From NCBI GenBank assembly GCA_024642725.1, contig JAHEAO010000030.1, positions 1 through 38,623 of the forward strand: a DNA stretch of 38,623 nt, written 5' to 3'. Source of the stretch: Paracoccaceae bacterium (GTDB lineage: Bacteria; Pseudomonadota; Alphaproteobacteria; Rhodobacterales; Rhodobacteraceae). The translations under genes were made by a program, and so were the position numbers. Below the pieces are notes generated by a model. It ran no database searches. It was not told the DNA's origin and worked only from the letters and a program-made list of their open reading frames with translations. This document shows, in pieces, positions 14,243 to 22,172 of the stretch; the stretch's first letter is position 1, and each line of letters starts with the position of its first letter.

Positions 14243-14712
14243 CAGGTCGGTTCCTCGATTATATGGTCTTCCCAGTCGTCTTCATCGACTTCAAATTCCG
14301 GTATGGTGATACCCTGAACCGAAACGCCAGCGCGCTGGACCGTGGCCGGATCGCCCGAGATCAGCGGGTGCCAGTCAAAGAGTGGCCTGCCTTCCCAAAG
14401 GAGCCGGTAGGCACAGGTCTGCGGCATCCAGTAGGCATGGCTTTCGATATTGCCCGGGGTCAGAACGATGCATTCCGGGACGATCTGCTTGCGGATTTCA
14501 TATTGCCCGCAGCGGCAGCTTTCGTCATCGAGCAGACGGCAGGCGATACGGGTCAGAAAGACCTCTCCGGTTTCGTCATCCTCGATCTTGTTCAGGCAGC
14601 ATTTGCCGCAGCCGTCGCAGAGCGCCTCCCATTCTGGGGCGGTCATCTTTTGCAGCGGCACCTTTTCCCAGTATCTTGGGCGCAGGCCGTGGCGGTGGAT
14701 CGGATCGGTCAT
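14242..14712 (-). CDS. YcgN-family cysteine cluster protein (UPF0260)
   Basis: 156 residues from the ATG at 14710-14712. Typical of the UPF0260/YcgN family: ALCDGCGKCCLNKIEDDETGEVFLTRIACRLLD, then SCRCGQYEIRKQIVPECI and MPQTCAYRLL. The eight-plus conserved cysteines probably bind an Fe-S cluster or Zn; the biochemical function is unknown. The stop overlaps the start of ltaE by one base (TGATG), while ribF lies 37 bp upstream, so the three are likely in one transcript. Confidence 0.93.
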   Translation of the reverse strand: MTDPIHRHGLRPRYWEKVPLQKMTAPEWEALCDGCGKCCLNKIEDDETGEVFLTRIACRLLDDESCRCGQYEIRKQIVPECIVLTPGNIESHAYWMPQTCAYRLLWEGRPLFDWHPLISGDPATVQRAGVSVQGITIPEFEVDEDDWEDHIIEEPT

Positions 14713-14749
14713 CGGGGAGCCCGTGAAAAAAGGTTGAAACGGGGCGCTT

Positions 14750-15688
14750 TCAAACCGATGACAGCACGTCGCGCGCCCGGGCGCAATCGGCATCCATCTG
14801 TCTGACGAGCGCTTCGAGGCTGTCGAATTTCGCTTCGGGCCGCAGGTATTCGACGAAGGCGACCGACAGGTGCTCGCCGTAAAGGTCGCCGGTGAAATCG
14901 AAGATGAAGGTTTCGAGATTGGGCTTGTTCTCGCCGAACATCGGGCGCACGCCGACCGAGGCCGCGCCATCGTAGCTGCCCTTGTGCGGCCCGGTCAGAA
15001 CATCGACCTTGACGGCGTAAATGCCGAATTTGGGCGGGTGCAGGCGGTTCAGCGACATGTTGGCGGTCGGGTAGCCAAGGTCGCGGCCGCGCTGGTCGCC
15101 GCCGAAAACCTCTCCGTCGATACGGTGCCAGTGGCCCAGCATCTTGGCAGCATCTGCGGGCCGGCCTTCGGCGAGCGCCTTGCGGATCGCGGTGCTGGAC
15201 ACTTCGCCTTTCGCCACGGCAATGAGTGCGGCGATGGTGACACCGAACCCCAAAGAGGCCCCAAGGGTCTTGAGGTCTTGCGCCGTCCCCGCCCGGGCTT
15301 TGCCGAAGTGAAAGTCCGCCCCCACAACGACATGGCGCAGGCCAAGGCCATCGACAATGATGTCTTGGACGAACTGTTCGGGGGTCAGGCCGGCGAGGAT
15401 CGCGTCGAAGGGCAGCTGGTAAAGACGTTCGACCCGGAGTTTCTGCAGCCGGTTGGCGCGGGTTTCCGCGTTCATCAGGCGAAACGGCGGGGCCGTGGGG
15501 GCGAAAAATTCGCGGGGGTGCGGTTCGAAGGTCAGGATACCAAGCGGGGCATTCAGGCGTTCCGCTTCGGTCCGGGCAATGTCGATGACGGCTTGGTGGC
15601 CGAGATGAACGCCGTCAAAATTGCCGATCGCGGCGCTGGCCCCACGATCTTCCTTTTTCAGGCCATCCCAGAAAGTCAGTATGCGCAT
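14750..15688 (-). CDS. ribF: Bifunctional riboflavin kinase / FAD synthetase
   Basis: 312 residues. The N-terminal FAD synthetase domain carries AAIGNFDGVHLGHQAVID and GVTIAALI...STAIRKALAEG, characteristic of the nucleotidyltransferase. The C-terminal riboflavin kinase domain carries GHWHRIDGEVFGGDQRGRDLGYPTANM and NLETFIFDFTGDLYGE. It converts riboflavin to FMN and FAD. The start ATG has AAGGGG four bases upstream; that site lies inside a stem-loop described separately. The gene sits 29 bp downstream of the MaoC gene on the same strand. Confidence 0.97.
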   Translation of the reverse strand: MRILTFWDGLKKEDRGASAAIGNFDGVHLGHQAVIDIARTEAERLNAPLGILTFEPHPREFFAPTAPPFRLMNAETRANRLQKLRVERLYQLPFDAILAGLTPEQFVQDIIVDGLGLRHVVVGADFHFGKARAGTAQDLKTLGASLGFGVTIAALIAVAKGEVSSTAIRKALAEGRPADAAKMLGHWHRIDGEVFGGDQRGRDLGYPTANMSLNRLHPPKFGIYAVKVDVLTGPHKGSYDGAASVGVRPMFGENKPNLETFIFDFTGDLYGEHLSVAFVEYLRPEAKFDSLEALVRQMDADCARARDVLSSV

Positions 15689-15691
15689 CGG

Positions 15692-15714
15692 GCCCCTTGC
15701 GGGGCGCGTGCCCC
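15692..15714 (-). promoter_or_regulatory. Alternative hairpins covering the ribF ribosome binding site
   Basis: Read on the minus strand, the maoC-ribF gap contains GGGGC, ACGC, GCCCC, GCAA, GGGGC. The central GCCCC can pair either with the upstream GGGGC or, through a GCAA tetraloop, with the downstream GGGGC that forms the ribF ribosome binding site. The two 5-bp stems exclude each other. Function is inferred from geometry only; stems are short and G/C composition makes chance pairing possible. Confidence 0.35.
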
Positions 15715-15717
15715 TTG

Positions 15718-16161
15718 TCAGTCGAACTTGCGGCTTGGCGCCAGAACCATGGCCTCACCTTTCAGGACGACCGTATCGCCGACCGCGCAGTGACAATCAA
15801 GGGTCACGCGGCGGCGGGAATGGTCGATGGCCGTGACCTGAACCTCGGCATGGACGACATCGCCGGGGCGGACGGGCGCCATGAATTTCAGGGTCTGCCC
15901 GAGATAGACGGTGCCGTGGCCGGGAAGTTGTTCGCCGATCACTGCCGAGATCAGTCCGGCGGTCAGCATGCCATGCGCGATACGGCCTTCGAAGATGGTG
16001 TCGCGGGCGTAGTCATCATCAAGATGCACGGGGTTACGATCGGTGCTGATTTCCGAAAACAGTTCGATGTCCCGGTCGGTCACCTGTTTGCGCAGGTGGC
16101 GGCGCATACCGATCTCGAGGTCTTCTATGCAGATGGTCCCGCGGGGCATATTGTCCAGCAT
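15718..16161 (-). CDS. MaoC family dehydratase
   Basis: 147 residues. A single hot-dog-fold MaoC domain of the (R)-enoyl-CoA hydratase type: EIGMRRHLRKQVTDRDIELFSEISTDRNPVHLDDDYAR contains the catalytic Asp and His of the hydratase 2 motif, and RIAHGMLTAGLISAVIG follows. It probably hydrates an enoyl-CoA thioester; the precise substrate is unknown. The first ATG (16159-16161) has AAGGA about ten bases upstream, whereas the internal Met at residue 5 has none. Confidence 0.92.
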   Translation of the reverse strand: MLDNMPRGTICIEDLEIGMRRHLRKQVTDRDIELFSEISTDRNPVHLDDDYARDTIFEGRIAHGMLTAGLISAVIGEQLPGHGTVYLGQTLKFMAPVRPGDVVHAEVQVTAIDHSRRRVTLDCHCAVGDTVVLKGEAMVLAPSRKFD

Positions 16162-16237
16162 CGTCCCGAATCCTTCGCGTCATGTTGCGGTGCAGCATAA
16201 CGGGGGAAGGGCGGTTGCGCAATCCTTTGGGTAATAA

Positions 16238-16252
16238 ATATTCCCAGAATAT
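16238..16252. repeat. A/T-rich inverted repeat upstream of maoC
   Basis: ATATTC and GAATAT surround CCA in the AT-rich gap between the HAD phosphatase and MaoC genes. A related GAATATTTGGGAAC stretch occurs on the minus strand just before the aldehyde dehydrogenase start (about 26441-26454). It could be an operator or part of a dispersed A/T-rich leader element; nothing in the sequence decides between these. Confidence 0.3.
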
Positions 16253-16285
16253 GGAAACAGCGCAACTTTGTTACAAGGACAATCT

Positions 16286-17161
16286 TTAGCGCAGGAACGG
16301 AATCGCAGCTGTGGCCGCGATTTGATGCGCGTCGAACCACGCCTGAATCTTCAGCGGATCGGGTCTTTGCGGGTCGGTGCCGAATTCAGTCGCAGCCAGT
16401 CCACCGGTAACGAACAGCGTGTCGAACCCTTCGGCAAGCCCGCCCTGGATGTCGGTGTGGATACCGTCGCCAATCGCCAGGATCCGGTCGTCGGGCGCGC
16501 GCTTGAGCAGCGCCAGACGGCGCCGGGCGAGATCGTAGATCGGTGGATGCGGCTTTCCGAAATAGAGACTTTCGCCGCCCATTTCGGAATAGAGCGCGGC
16601 GATGGCTCCGGCGCAGTAAAGCCGCTTTTCTCCCATATCAACAACGATATCGGGATTGGTGCAGAGCAGCTTCATGGCCTTCTGCTTGGCGTAAAGCAGC
16701 GTCGGGCGGTAGTCTTCGGGGGTCTCGGTCTGGTCGTCGAAAAGCCCGGTGCAGATGATACCTTCGGCCTGCTCAAGCGGTACGCGGCTGATCGCGCTTG
16801 CGTCCAGTTCCGCGGGCAGGTCAGTGAAGAAGCCCGCGTCCTTTTCCGGCCCGATATGATATACCTTGTTGCCCACCAGACCCGAGACCATGCCGAATTG
16901 CGAGGCGTCGCCAGAGGACACAACGTCGTCGTAGGCGTCATGCGGGACGCCGATCTTGTCGAGCTGGCGGATCACCGAACCGCGCGGGCGCGGAGCGTTG
17001 GTCAGAAGAATGACAACGCCGCCTTTCGCGCGGAATTGCTGCAATGCGGCGACCGCATCGGGGAACGGGCGGAGACCGTTATGCAGGCATCCCCAGAGGT
17101 CGCAGAAAACCGCGTCATAGATGTCCGAGATATCGGCAAGTCTTTCGATCAGGTCGGTCAT
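16286..17161 (-). CDS. HAD superfamily class IIA hydrolase (TIGR01459-like)
   Basis: 291 residues. Motif I FCDLWGCLHNG has Asp followed by Trp-Gly-Cys, as in the TIGR01459 branch rather than NagD. Motif II is LLTNAPRPRG, the conserved Lys is in YFGKPHPPIYDLARRRL, and motif III is ILAIGDGIHTDIQGGLAEGFDTLFVTGG. The class IIA cap lies between motifs II and III. These are predicted sugar or nucleotide phosphatases with unestablished substrates. It is located 107 bp downstream of ppaC on the same strand. Confidence 0.92.
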   Translation of the reverse strand: MTDLIERLADISDIYDAVFCDLWGCLHNGLRPFPDAVAALQQFRAKGGVVILLTNAPRPRGSVIRQLDKIGVPHDAYDDVVSSGDASQFGMVSGLVGNKVYHIGPEKDAGFFTDLPAELDASAISRVPLEQAEGIICTGLFDDQTETPEDYRPTLLYAKQKAMKLLCTNPDIVVDMGEKRLYCAGAIAALYSEMGGESLYFGKPHPPIYDLARRRLALLKRAPDDRILAIGDGIHTDIQGGLAEGFDTLFVTGGLAATEFGTDPQRPDPLKIQAWFDAHQIAATAAIPFLR

Positions 17162-17180
17162 GTGATCCCCGCTTGCTGCA

Positions 17181-17207
17181 AAGGGCCGGTCCGCCCGGCC
17201 CCTTTTT
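17181..17207. terminator. Hairpin between ppaC and the HAD gene
   Basis: GGGCCGG (17183-17189) and CCGGCCC (17195-17201) pair around TCCGC. The plus strand then has CTTTTT, but no plus-strand gene is upstream; on the minus strand, the direction of ppaC, it is followed by only CTTTG. It may attenuate transcription from ppaC into the HAD gene. Confidence 0.5.
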
Positions 17208-17268
17208 GGATGCGTTTGTTAAAGCCTTACGGCAACCTTAACGCCTTCGTTAAAGAATTCGTGTCGGT

Positions 17269-18189
17269 TCAGACCTTGAGATTCGGGATGATCTGCTTTT
17301 TCCGGCTCATGATGCCGGGCAGAACAACGGTGTCTCCGGATACTTTCGCGCCGAAGCTCTTTTCCGCGACCGATTTGACCAGATCGTTGGGCACCAGAAG
17401 CGTCGCTTCTTCGTTCAGGATATCGACGACGAACAGAAGCACCTGATCAGCGCCGTCTTCTGCCGCAACCGGTCCCATCGCCTTCATCAGCGCGTCCTTG
17501 CGGGCAAGGATTGCGCCCGGCGAGGTGGTTTCGAGAACCGAGACGCGGAAATCCTTGCCGCCAACCTCGTATTCCTTGCTGTCCATCCGCAGGAGTTCGG
17601 CATCCGAAAAGGCGGAAACGTCGGATTTCGCGGCGAACAGTTCCTCGGCGTAGTCGGGGATCGAAATGCCAAGCTGACCGGCGAGGTTTTCAGCAACCGC
17701 GCGGTCATGCGGGGTCGTTGTGGGTGAGCGGAATTCCAGCGTGTCCGACAGGATGCAAGACAGCATCGCCGCACGAATGTCATCGGGCATGCGCGCGGCC
17801 TTGTCGCCCATCAGGTCGTGCATGATGGTGGCGGTGCAGGCCAGCGGCCGGATCGTGATGTCGATCGGCGTCTTGGTTTTCAGGCCGCCCTGCAGCATGT
17901 GGTGGTCGATGATCTGGATGACGTTGGCTTCGTTGATCGAAGGCGGCAGTTCGGCGATGTTGTTGGTGTCGACGATGACGACATCGTCGCCGGGGGCCAC
18001 GTCCGTGATGATTTCCGGCTTTGCAAAGCCCCAGCGCTTGAGCACGAAAGCGGCTTCGGTGTTGGGTTCGCCGAGCAGCTTGGCTTCGGCGGGGCGACCG
18101 AGCACTTCGGTCAGATACCAGGCCCAGATGATCGGGGAGCCGGTGGAATCGGTGTCGGGGGCTTTGTGGCCGAGAACTTTGATGGTCAT
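17269..18189 (-). CDS. ppaC: Manganese-dependent inorganic pyrophosphatase
   Basis: 306 residues, the normal length of family II pyrophosphatase. It hydrolyses PPi to phosphate, drawing biosynthetic reactions forward. DHH-phosphoesterase motifs: GHKAPDTDSTGS, VIVDTNN, IIDHHMLQGG, and the C-terminal DHHA2 domain ending in SRKKQIIPNL, where the SRKKQ substrate-binding arginine and lysines are intact. The presence of a family II enzyme in an alphaproteobacterium is known in Rhodobacteraceae. It begins a minus-strand block extending to 13190. Confidence 0.96.
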   Translation of the reverse strand: MTIKVLGHKAPDTDSTGSPIIWAWYLTEVLGRPAEAKLLGEPNTEAAFVLKRWGFAKPEIITDVAPGDDVVIVDTNNIAELPPSINEANVIQIIDHHMLQGGLKTKTPIDITIRPLACTATIMHDLMGDKAARMPDDIRAAMLSCILSDTLEFRSPTTTPHDRAVAENLAGQLGISIPDYAEELFAAKSDVSAFSDAELLRMDSKEYEVGGKDFRVSVLETTSPGAILARKDALMKAMGPVAAEDGADQVLLFVVDILNEEATLLVPNDLVKSVAEKSFGAKVSGDTVVLPGIMSRKKQIIPNLKV

Positions 18190-18312
18190 GGATCTGTCCA
18201 GTCTGATGCGTTTTCGGCGCCCTTATAGGCGTCGGCCTTCAGCTTGTCACCCGGCTGTGGCGAAGTTAGCTTGTGCCAAAATGCCCCGCTTTCTTTCCGC
18301 CGAATGGGACCG

Positions 18313-19041
18313 ATGCCGAAGCCGAAAGAATCCGACCTCTACCCCGCCGTGAAGACCTATCTGGAATCGCAGGGTTATCAGGTGAAGGCAGAGATCGGCG
18401 CCGTCGATGTCGTGGGGATCCGGGGCGAGGACGATCCGGTCATTGTTGAGTTGAAGACCGGGTTTTCGCTGTCGCTTTTCCATCAGGCCGCGGCGCGGCA
18501 GGCGATTGCGGACGATGTCTACATCTGCGTGCCGCGCGGGTCGGGTCGGCGGTTCGGCAAGGCGATCAAGGACAATACCGGGCTGTGCCGCCGCTTGGGG
18601 CTGGGGCTGATGACGGTCCGACTGCGCGATGGGCTGGTCGAAGTGCATTGCGATCCCGGTCCTTACCGGCCGGTGAAGTCGAAGCCGCGCAAGGGCCGGT
18701 TGCTGCGCGAATTTCAGCGCCGCGTCGGAGACCCGAACCTGGGCGGGCAGACGCGGATTGGGCTGGTGACAGCCTACCGGCAGGACGCGATTCTATGTGC
18801 GGGCCATCTGGCAGAGAACGGGCCGACGAAAGGCGCGTTGGTCGCGCGGGCGACCGGGGTGGGGCGGGCGACGCGGATCATGGCCGACGATCACTATGGC
18901 TGGTTCGAGCGGGTGGCGACCGGCGTCTATGCCCTGACACCGAAGGGGCAGGCGGCGGCTGGCACGGGCCAAGGGTCAGGAGGCCGGTCAGACCGGCCGG
19001 ATCTTGCGCGCGCTTCGCAGCAGGTGCCAGGTGACGGCTGA
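18313..19041 (+). CDS. DUF2161 family putative PD-(D/E)XK nuclease
   Basis: 242 residues from the ATG at 18313 (another in-frame ATG lies at 18304). The N-terminal half holds a PD-(D/E)XK core: AEIGAVDVVGI supplies the Asp and PVIVELKTGFS the E-x-K. Downstream VYICVPRG and LGLGLMTVRL are further beta strands of the fold, and the C-terminal half includes TKGALVARATGVGRATRIM resembling a winged-helix segment. DUF2161 proteins are predicted phosphodiesterases without known substrate. The last 30 or so residues (after LTPKGQAAA) are low-complexity and antisense to a permease remnant, so the natural stop may have been lost. Confidence 0.87.
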   Translation: MPKPKESDLYPAVKTYLESQGYQVKAEIGAVDVVGIRGEDDPVIVELKTGFSLSLFHQAAARQAIADDVYICVPRGSGRRFGKAIKDNTGLCRRLGLGLMTVRLRDGLVEVHCDPGPYRPVKSKPRKGRLLREFQRRVGDPNLGGQTRIGLVTAYRQDAILCAGHLAENGPTKGALVARATGVGRATRIMADDHYGWFERVATGVYALTPKGQAAAGTGQGSGGRSDRPDLARASQQVPGDG

Positions 19042-19179
19042 AAACACCACGCCGCCGCCGACCAGTGTCGAGGCGCTGTCGAGCGGGATGATCCGGGTGA
19101 ACAGACCCGTCGTGCTCCATGCAATTGCCGAGATCGTCGTCAGCAGCAACCCAAGACGATAGCCAGACAGATTTGGCAT
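18988..19179 (-). pseudogene. Remnant of a DMT/EamA permease with an internal deletion
   Basis: A 63-codon ORF starting MPNLSGYRLGLLLTTISAIAWS, which looks like the first transmembrane helix of a DMT-family exporter (GYRLGLLLTTISAIAWSTTGLFTRIIPLD). After about residue 37 it continues with LVGGGVVFSAVTWHLLRSAR, which resembles the last helix and C-terminus of the same family. The roughly 230 residues normally between them are missing, and the fusion is in frame. It cannot form the ten-helix transporter. Its 3' end overlaps the tail of the DUF2161 gene. The identification of both ends is by pattern recognition. Confidence 0.65.
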
Positions 19180-19243
19180 CAGGGTGTTCCCGATTTGTTC
19201 TGCTTCACTGCCAGGGGAACCGGCAAAGGCATGCAAACGATAT

Positions 19244-19273
19244 CTGCCGGGCCGATGGGAGTCGGCCCGGCAG
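19244..19273 (-). terminator. Hairpin ending the short-peptide unit
   Basis: A perfect 12-bp stem (CTGCCGGGCCGA / TCGGCCCGGCAG) with a six-base loop starts six bases after the stop codon of the 136-codon ORF. On the minus strand it is followed by ATATCGTTT, a weak U-tract. Its position right after the stop supports the ORF being a real transcribed gene. Confidence 0.65.
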
Positions 19274-19279
19274 CATGGA

Positions 19280-19690
19280 TCAGCGGCCCGGTATCTTCAT
19301 CATCAACGGGCGCCCGCCTGCGGCCATCGCATGGGCAGGCATAGCGTTGACATGGCGACCGGTATCGCCTGGCATCAGCCGAGGCGGACGGGCCGGGGCC
19401 TGTTCGGGTGCGTCACCACGGTTCCGACCGATGCCGACGACGCGCCGGAGGCGGTCGCCGACCGAAGGGGGGCCATCGGGCACCACGCTTGCCGGCACGG
19501 GCCGACCGTCGACCGGCGGGGCGACGAAGGCCGATGCCGGGGCAAGCGACAGGGCGCCGCGAATTGCGCTGGCAATCGCGGTTCCGGCCTGCAGTGCGCG
19601 GCGATTGAACGGGACGGGACCGACGGAATCGGGGCCCGGATGGGATTTGACGTGCGCGAATGGCGGCACGTCCACAGGACTATGTGTCAT
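19280..19690 (-). CDS. Hypothetical Pro/Ala-rich protein, last gene of the short-peptide unit
   Basis: 136 residues, not recognised. The start ATG overlaps the stop of the 18-codon ORF (ATGA), and a 12-bp hairpin follows the stop. Third codon positions are mostly G or C, as in neighbouring genes. The sequence is rich in Pro, Ala, Gly and Arg and has one plausible amphipathic or hydrophobic helix (RALQAGTAIASAIRGALSLAPASAF, about residues 31-55). The rest looks disordered. It has no Cys, no recognisable catalytic motif and no clear signal peptide. It may be a genuine lineage-specific protein or a decaying gene; the flanking signals favour the former. Confidence 0.45.
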   Translation of the reverse strand: MTHSPVDVPPFAHVKSHPGPDSVGPVPFNRRALQAGTAIASAIRGALSLAPASAFVAPPVDGRPVPASVVPDGPPSVGDRLRRVVGIGRNRGDAPEQAPARPPRLMPGDTGRHVNAMPAHAMAAGGRPLMMKIPGR

Positions 19691-19743
19691 GGAAGGCTCG
19701 CAATGTGATTGGTTGGATTCGAAAGCTCCGATGCCCGCGGCAT
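19687..19743 (-). CDS. 18-codon ORF in the short-peptide unit
   Basis: Encodes MPRASELSNPTNHIASLP, starting nine bases after the stop of the 11-codon ORF and overlapping the start of the 136-codon ORF by four bases (ATGA). No good ribosome binding site of its own was seen; translation would depend on reinitiation. It could be a coupling leader or a chance ORF. Confidence 0.3.
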   Translation of the reverse strand: MPRASELSNPTNHIASLP

Positions 19744-19752
19744 CGGCGGGGC

Positions 19753-19788
19753 TTAGCAGGCGGTGCTGCTGGTGCTGCTCTTGTTCAT
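19753..19788 (-). CDS. 11-codon peptide ORF with a strong ribosome binding site
   Basis: Encodes MNKSSTSSTAC. GGAGGA (19801 down to 19796) sits seven bases before the ATG, one of the better ribosome binding sites in the window. The coding part contains a tandem AGCAGCACC repeat (Ser-Ser-Thr twice) and ends in Cys. It is the first ORF after a plausible promoter and a palindrome. It may be a leader peptide controlling the downstream ORFs, or a precursor of a small peptide product. No family is recognised. Confidence 0.45.
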   Translation of the reverse strand: MNKSSTSSTAC

Positions 19789-19801
19789 GTTAGAATCCTC
19801 C

Positions 19802-19815
19802 ATCGCAATTGCGAT
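19802..19815. promoter_or_regulatory. Perfect 14-bp palindrome at the predicted transcript start
   Basis: ATCGCAATTGCGAT is fully self-complementary and lies between the predicted -10 (19823-19828) and the ribosome binding site of the 11-codon ORF. A repressor dimer bound here would block transcription; alternatively it acts in the RNA next to the ribosome binding site. It does not match an operator consensus that I know. Confidence 0.5.
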
Positions 19816-19822
19816 TGGCGGT

Positions 19823-19851
19823 CGGATACTCCGGAAATCGGTTCGGTTCAA
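19823..19851 (-). promoter_or_regulatory. Predicted sigma-70-type promoter of the short-peptide unit
   Basis: On the minus strand TTGAAC (19851-19846) and TATCCG (19828-19823) are separated by 17 bp. Transcription would start near 19815, giving a very short leader before the ribosome binding site. It is divergent from the groESL promoter, whose -35 is about 50 bp away. Confidence 0.5.
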
Positions 19852-19902
19852 CTTTTTCCTGACGCCTGCTCGGATCCATAGTGATTTTTTGCAACAGTCT
19901 GG

Positions 19903-19931
19903 TTGACACCTATCCAGCGTCTCTCTACATG
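19903..19931 (+). promoter_or_regulatory. Predicted groESL promoter
   Basis: TTGACA at 19903-19908, 17 bp spacer, TACATG at 19926-19931. The -35 is perfect, the -10 weak. The CIRCE element begins seven bases downstream of the -10, exactly where HrcA-controlled start sites lie, which supports the assignment. Confidence 0.7.
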
Positions 19932-19938
19932 CAGCACG

Positions 19939-19965
19939 TTGGCACTCACCACAGTAGAGTGCTAA
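19939..19965. promoter_or_regulatory. CIRCE element (HrcA operator)
   Basis: TTGGCACTC, nine bases, GAGTGCTAA: the consensus TTAGCACTC-N9-GAGTGCTAA with one mismatch in the left arm. It is the operator of the heat-shock repressor HrcA and lies at the predicted groESL transcript start. hrcA itself is not in the window. Confidence 0.95.
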
Positions 19966-19966
19966 C

Positions 19967-19987
19967 GCCCCGGATCAGGTCCGGGGC
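19967..19987 (+). promoter_or_regulatory. groESL leader stem-loop
   Basis: GCCCCGGA and TCCGGGGC form a perfect 8-bp stem with a five-base loop, beginning two bases after CIRCE and ending 32 bp before the groES start. With no following T-run it is not a terminator. It is likely a 5' mRNA-stabilising element or works with the CIRCE hairpin in the mRNA. Confidence 0.55.
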
Positions 19988-20019
19988 ATGGGAGAAACGC
20001 AAACAAGGAGCGTTCAGAG

Positions 20020-20307
20020 ATGGCATTCAAACCATTGCACGACCGGGTAGTGGTCAAACGCGTCGAGAGCGACGAGAAGACCAAGGGTGGTCTGATCATC
20101 CCCGACAGCGCGAAAGAAAAGCCCGCCGAGGGCGAAATCATTGCCGTGGGCGAAGGTGCCCGCAAGGATTCCGGCGAATTGATCGCGCCGTCCGTCAAGA
20201 AGGGCGACAAGATCCTGTTCGGCAAATGGTCCGGCACCGAAATCACCCTTGACGGTGAAGAGTTGCTGATCATGAAAGAAAGCGACATTCTTGGCGTTAT
20301 CGCCTGA
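20020..20307 (+). CDS. groES: Co-chaperonin GroES
   Basis: 95 residues, full length. The heptameric lid of the GroEL folding chamber. Signature [33 protein letters not shown] includes the mobile loop; C-terminal ESDILGVIA is typical. AAGGAG lies ten bases before the ATG. It is followed by groEL after 44 bp and controlled by the CIRCE element upstream. Confidence 0.99.
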   Translation: MAFKPLHDRVVVKRVESDEKTKGGLIIPDSAKEKPAEGEIIAVGEGARKDSGELIAPSVKKGDKILFGKWSGTEITLDGEELLIMKESDILGVIA

Positions 20308-20327
20308 TCGCTTCGCAATTCCCTTAA

Positions 20328-21995
<1,668 letters not shown>

Positions 21996-22022
21996 GCTGT
22001 CCGACCCGTTCGGAATTGGGAG

Positions 22023-22050
22023 AGGGCGTCCGAGAGGGCGCCCTTTTTCT
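22023..22050 (+). terminator. Terminator of groESL
   Basis: AGGGCG at 22023-22028 pairs with CGCCCT at 22039-22044, followed by TTTTCTTTT. It lies 28 bp after the groEL stop. Confidence 0.8.
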
Positions 22051-22172
22051 TTTCGGCCATTGGCGGCTTGTTGTCGCAGAATTCTTGACTACAAAGCCAA
22101 CACAAGCGAGGACGGCCTTGCCCCAACCGGGAAATATTTCGGGACGGCCCGATAACCCAAAAGGGGAGTGTC

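Noticed and set aside
17238..17253. TTAA-N8-TTAA resembling a CtrA box near the end of ppaC
   Set aside because: The spacer is eight rather than seven bases, and it lies downstream of ppaC, not in a promoter region.
18982..18998. GGCCGGT-CAG-ACCGGCC hairpin at the end of the permease remnant as a terminator
   Set aside because: It is a perfect stem, but there is no T-run on either strand and it overlaps coding sequence of the DUF2161 gene.
19119..19793. Plus-strand open frame of about 220 codons through the short-peptide region
   Set aside because: No ribosome binding site, no recognisable domain, and it reads through the hairpin and palindrome; the minus strand has matching promoter and terminator signals instead.
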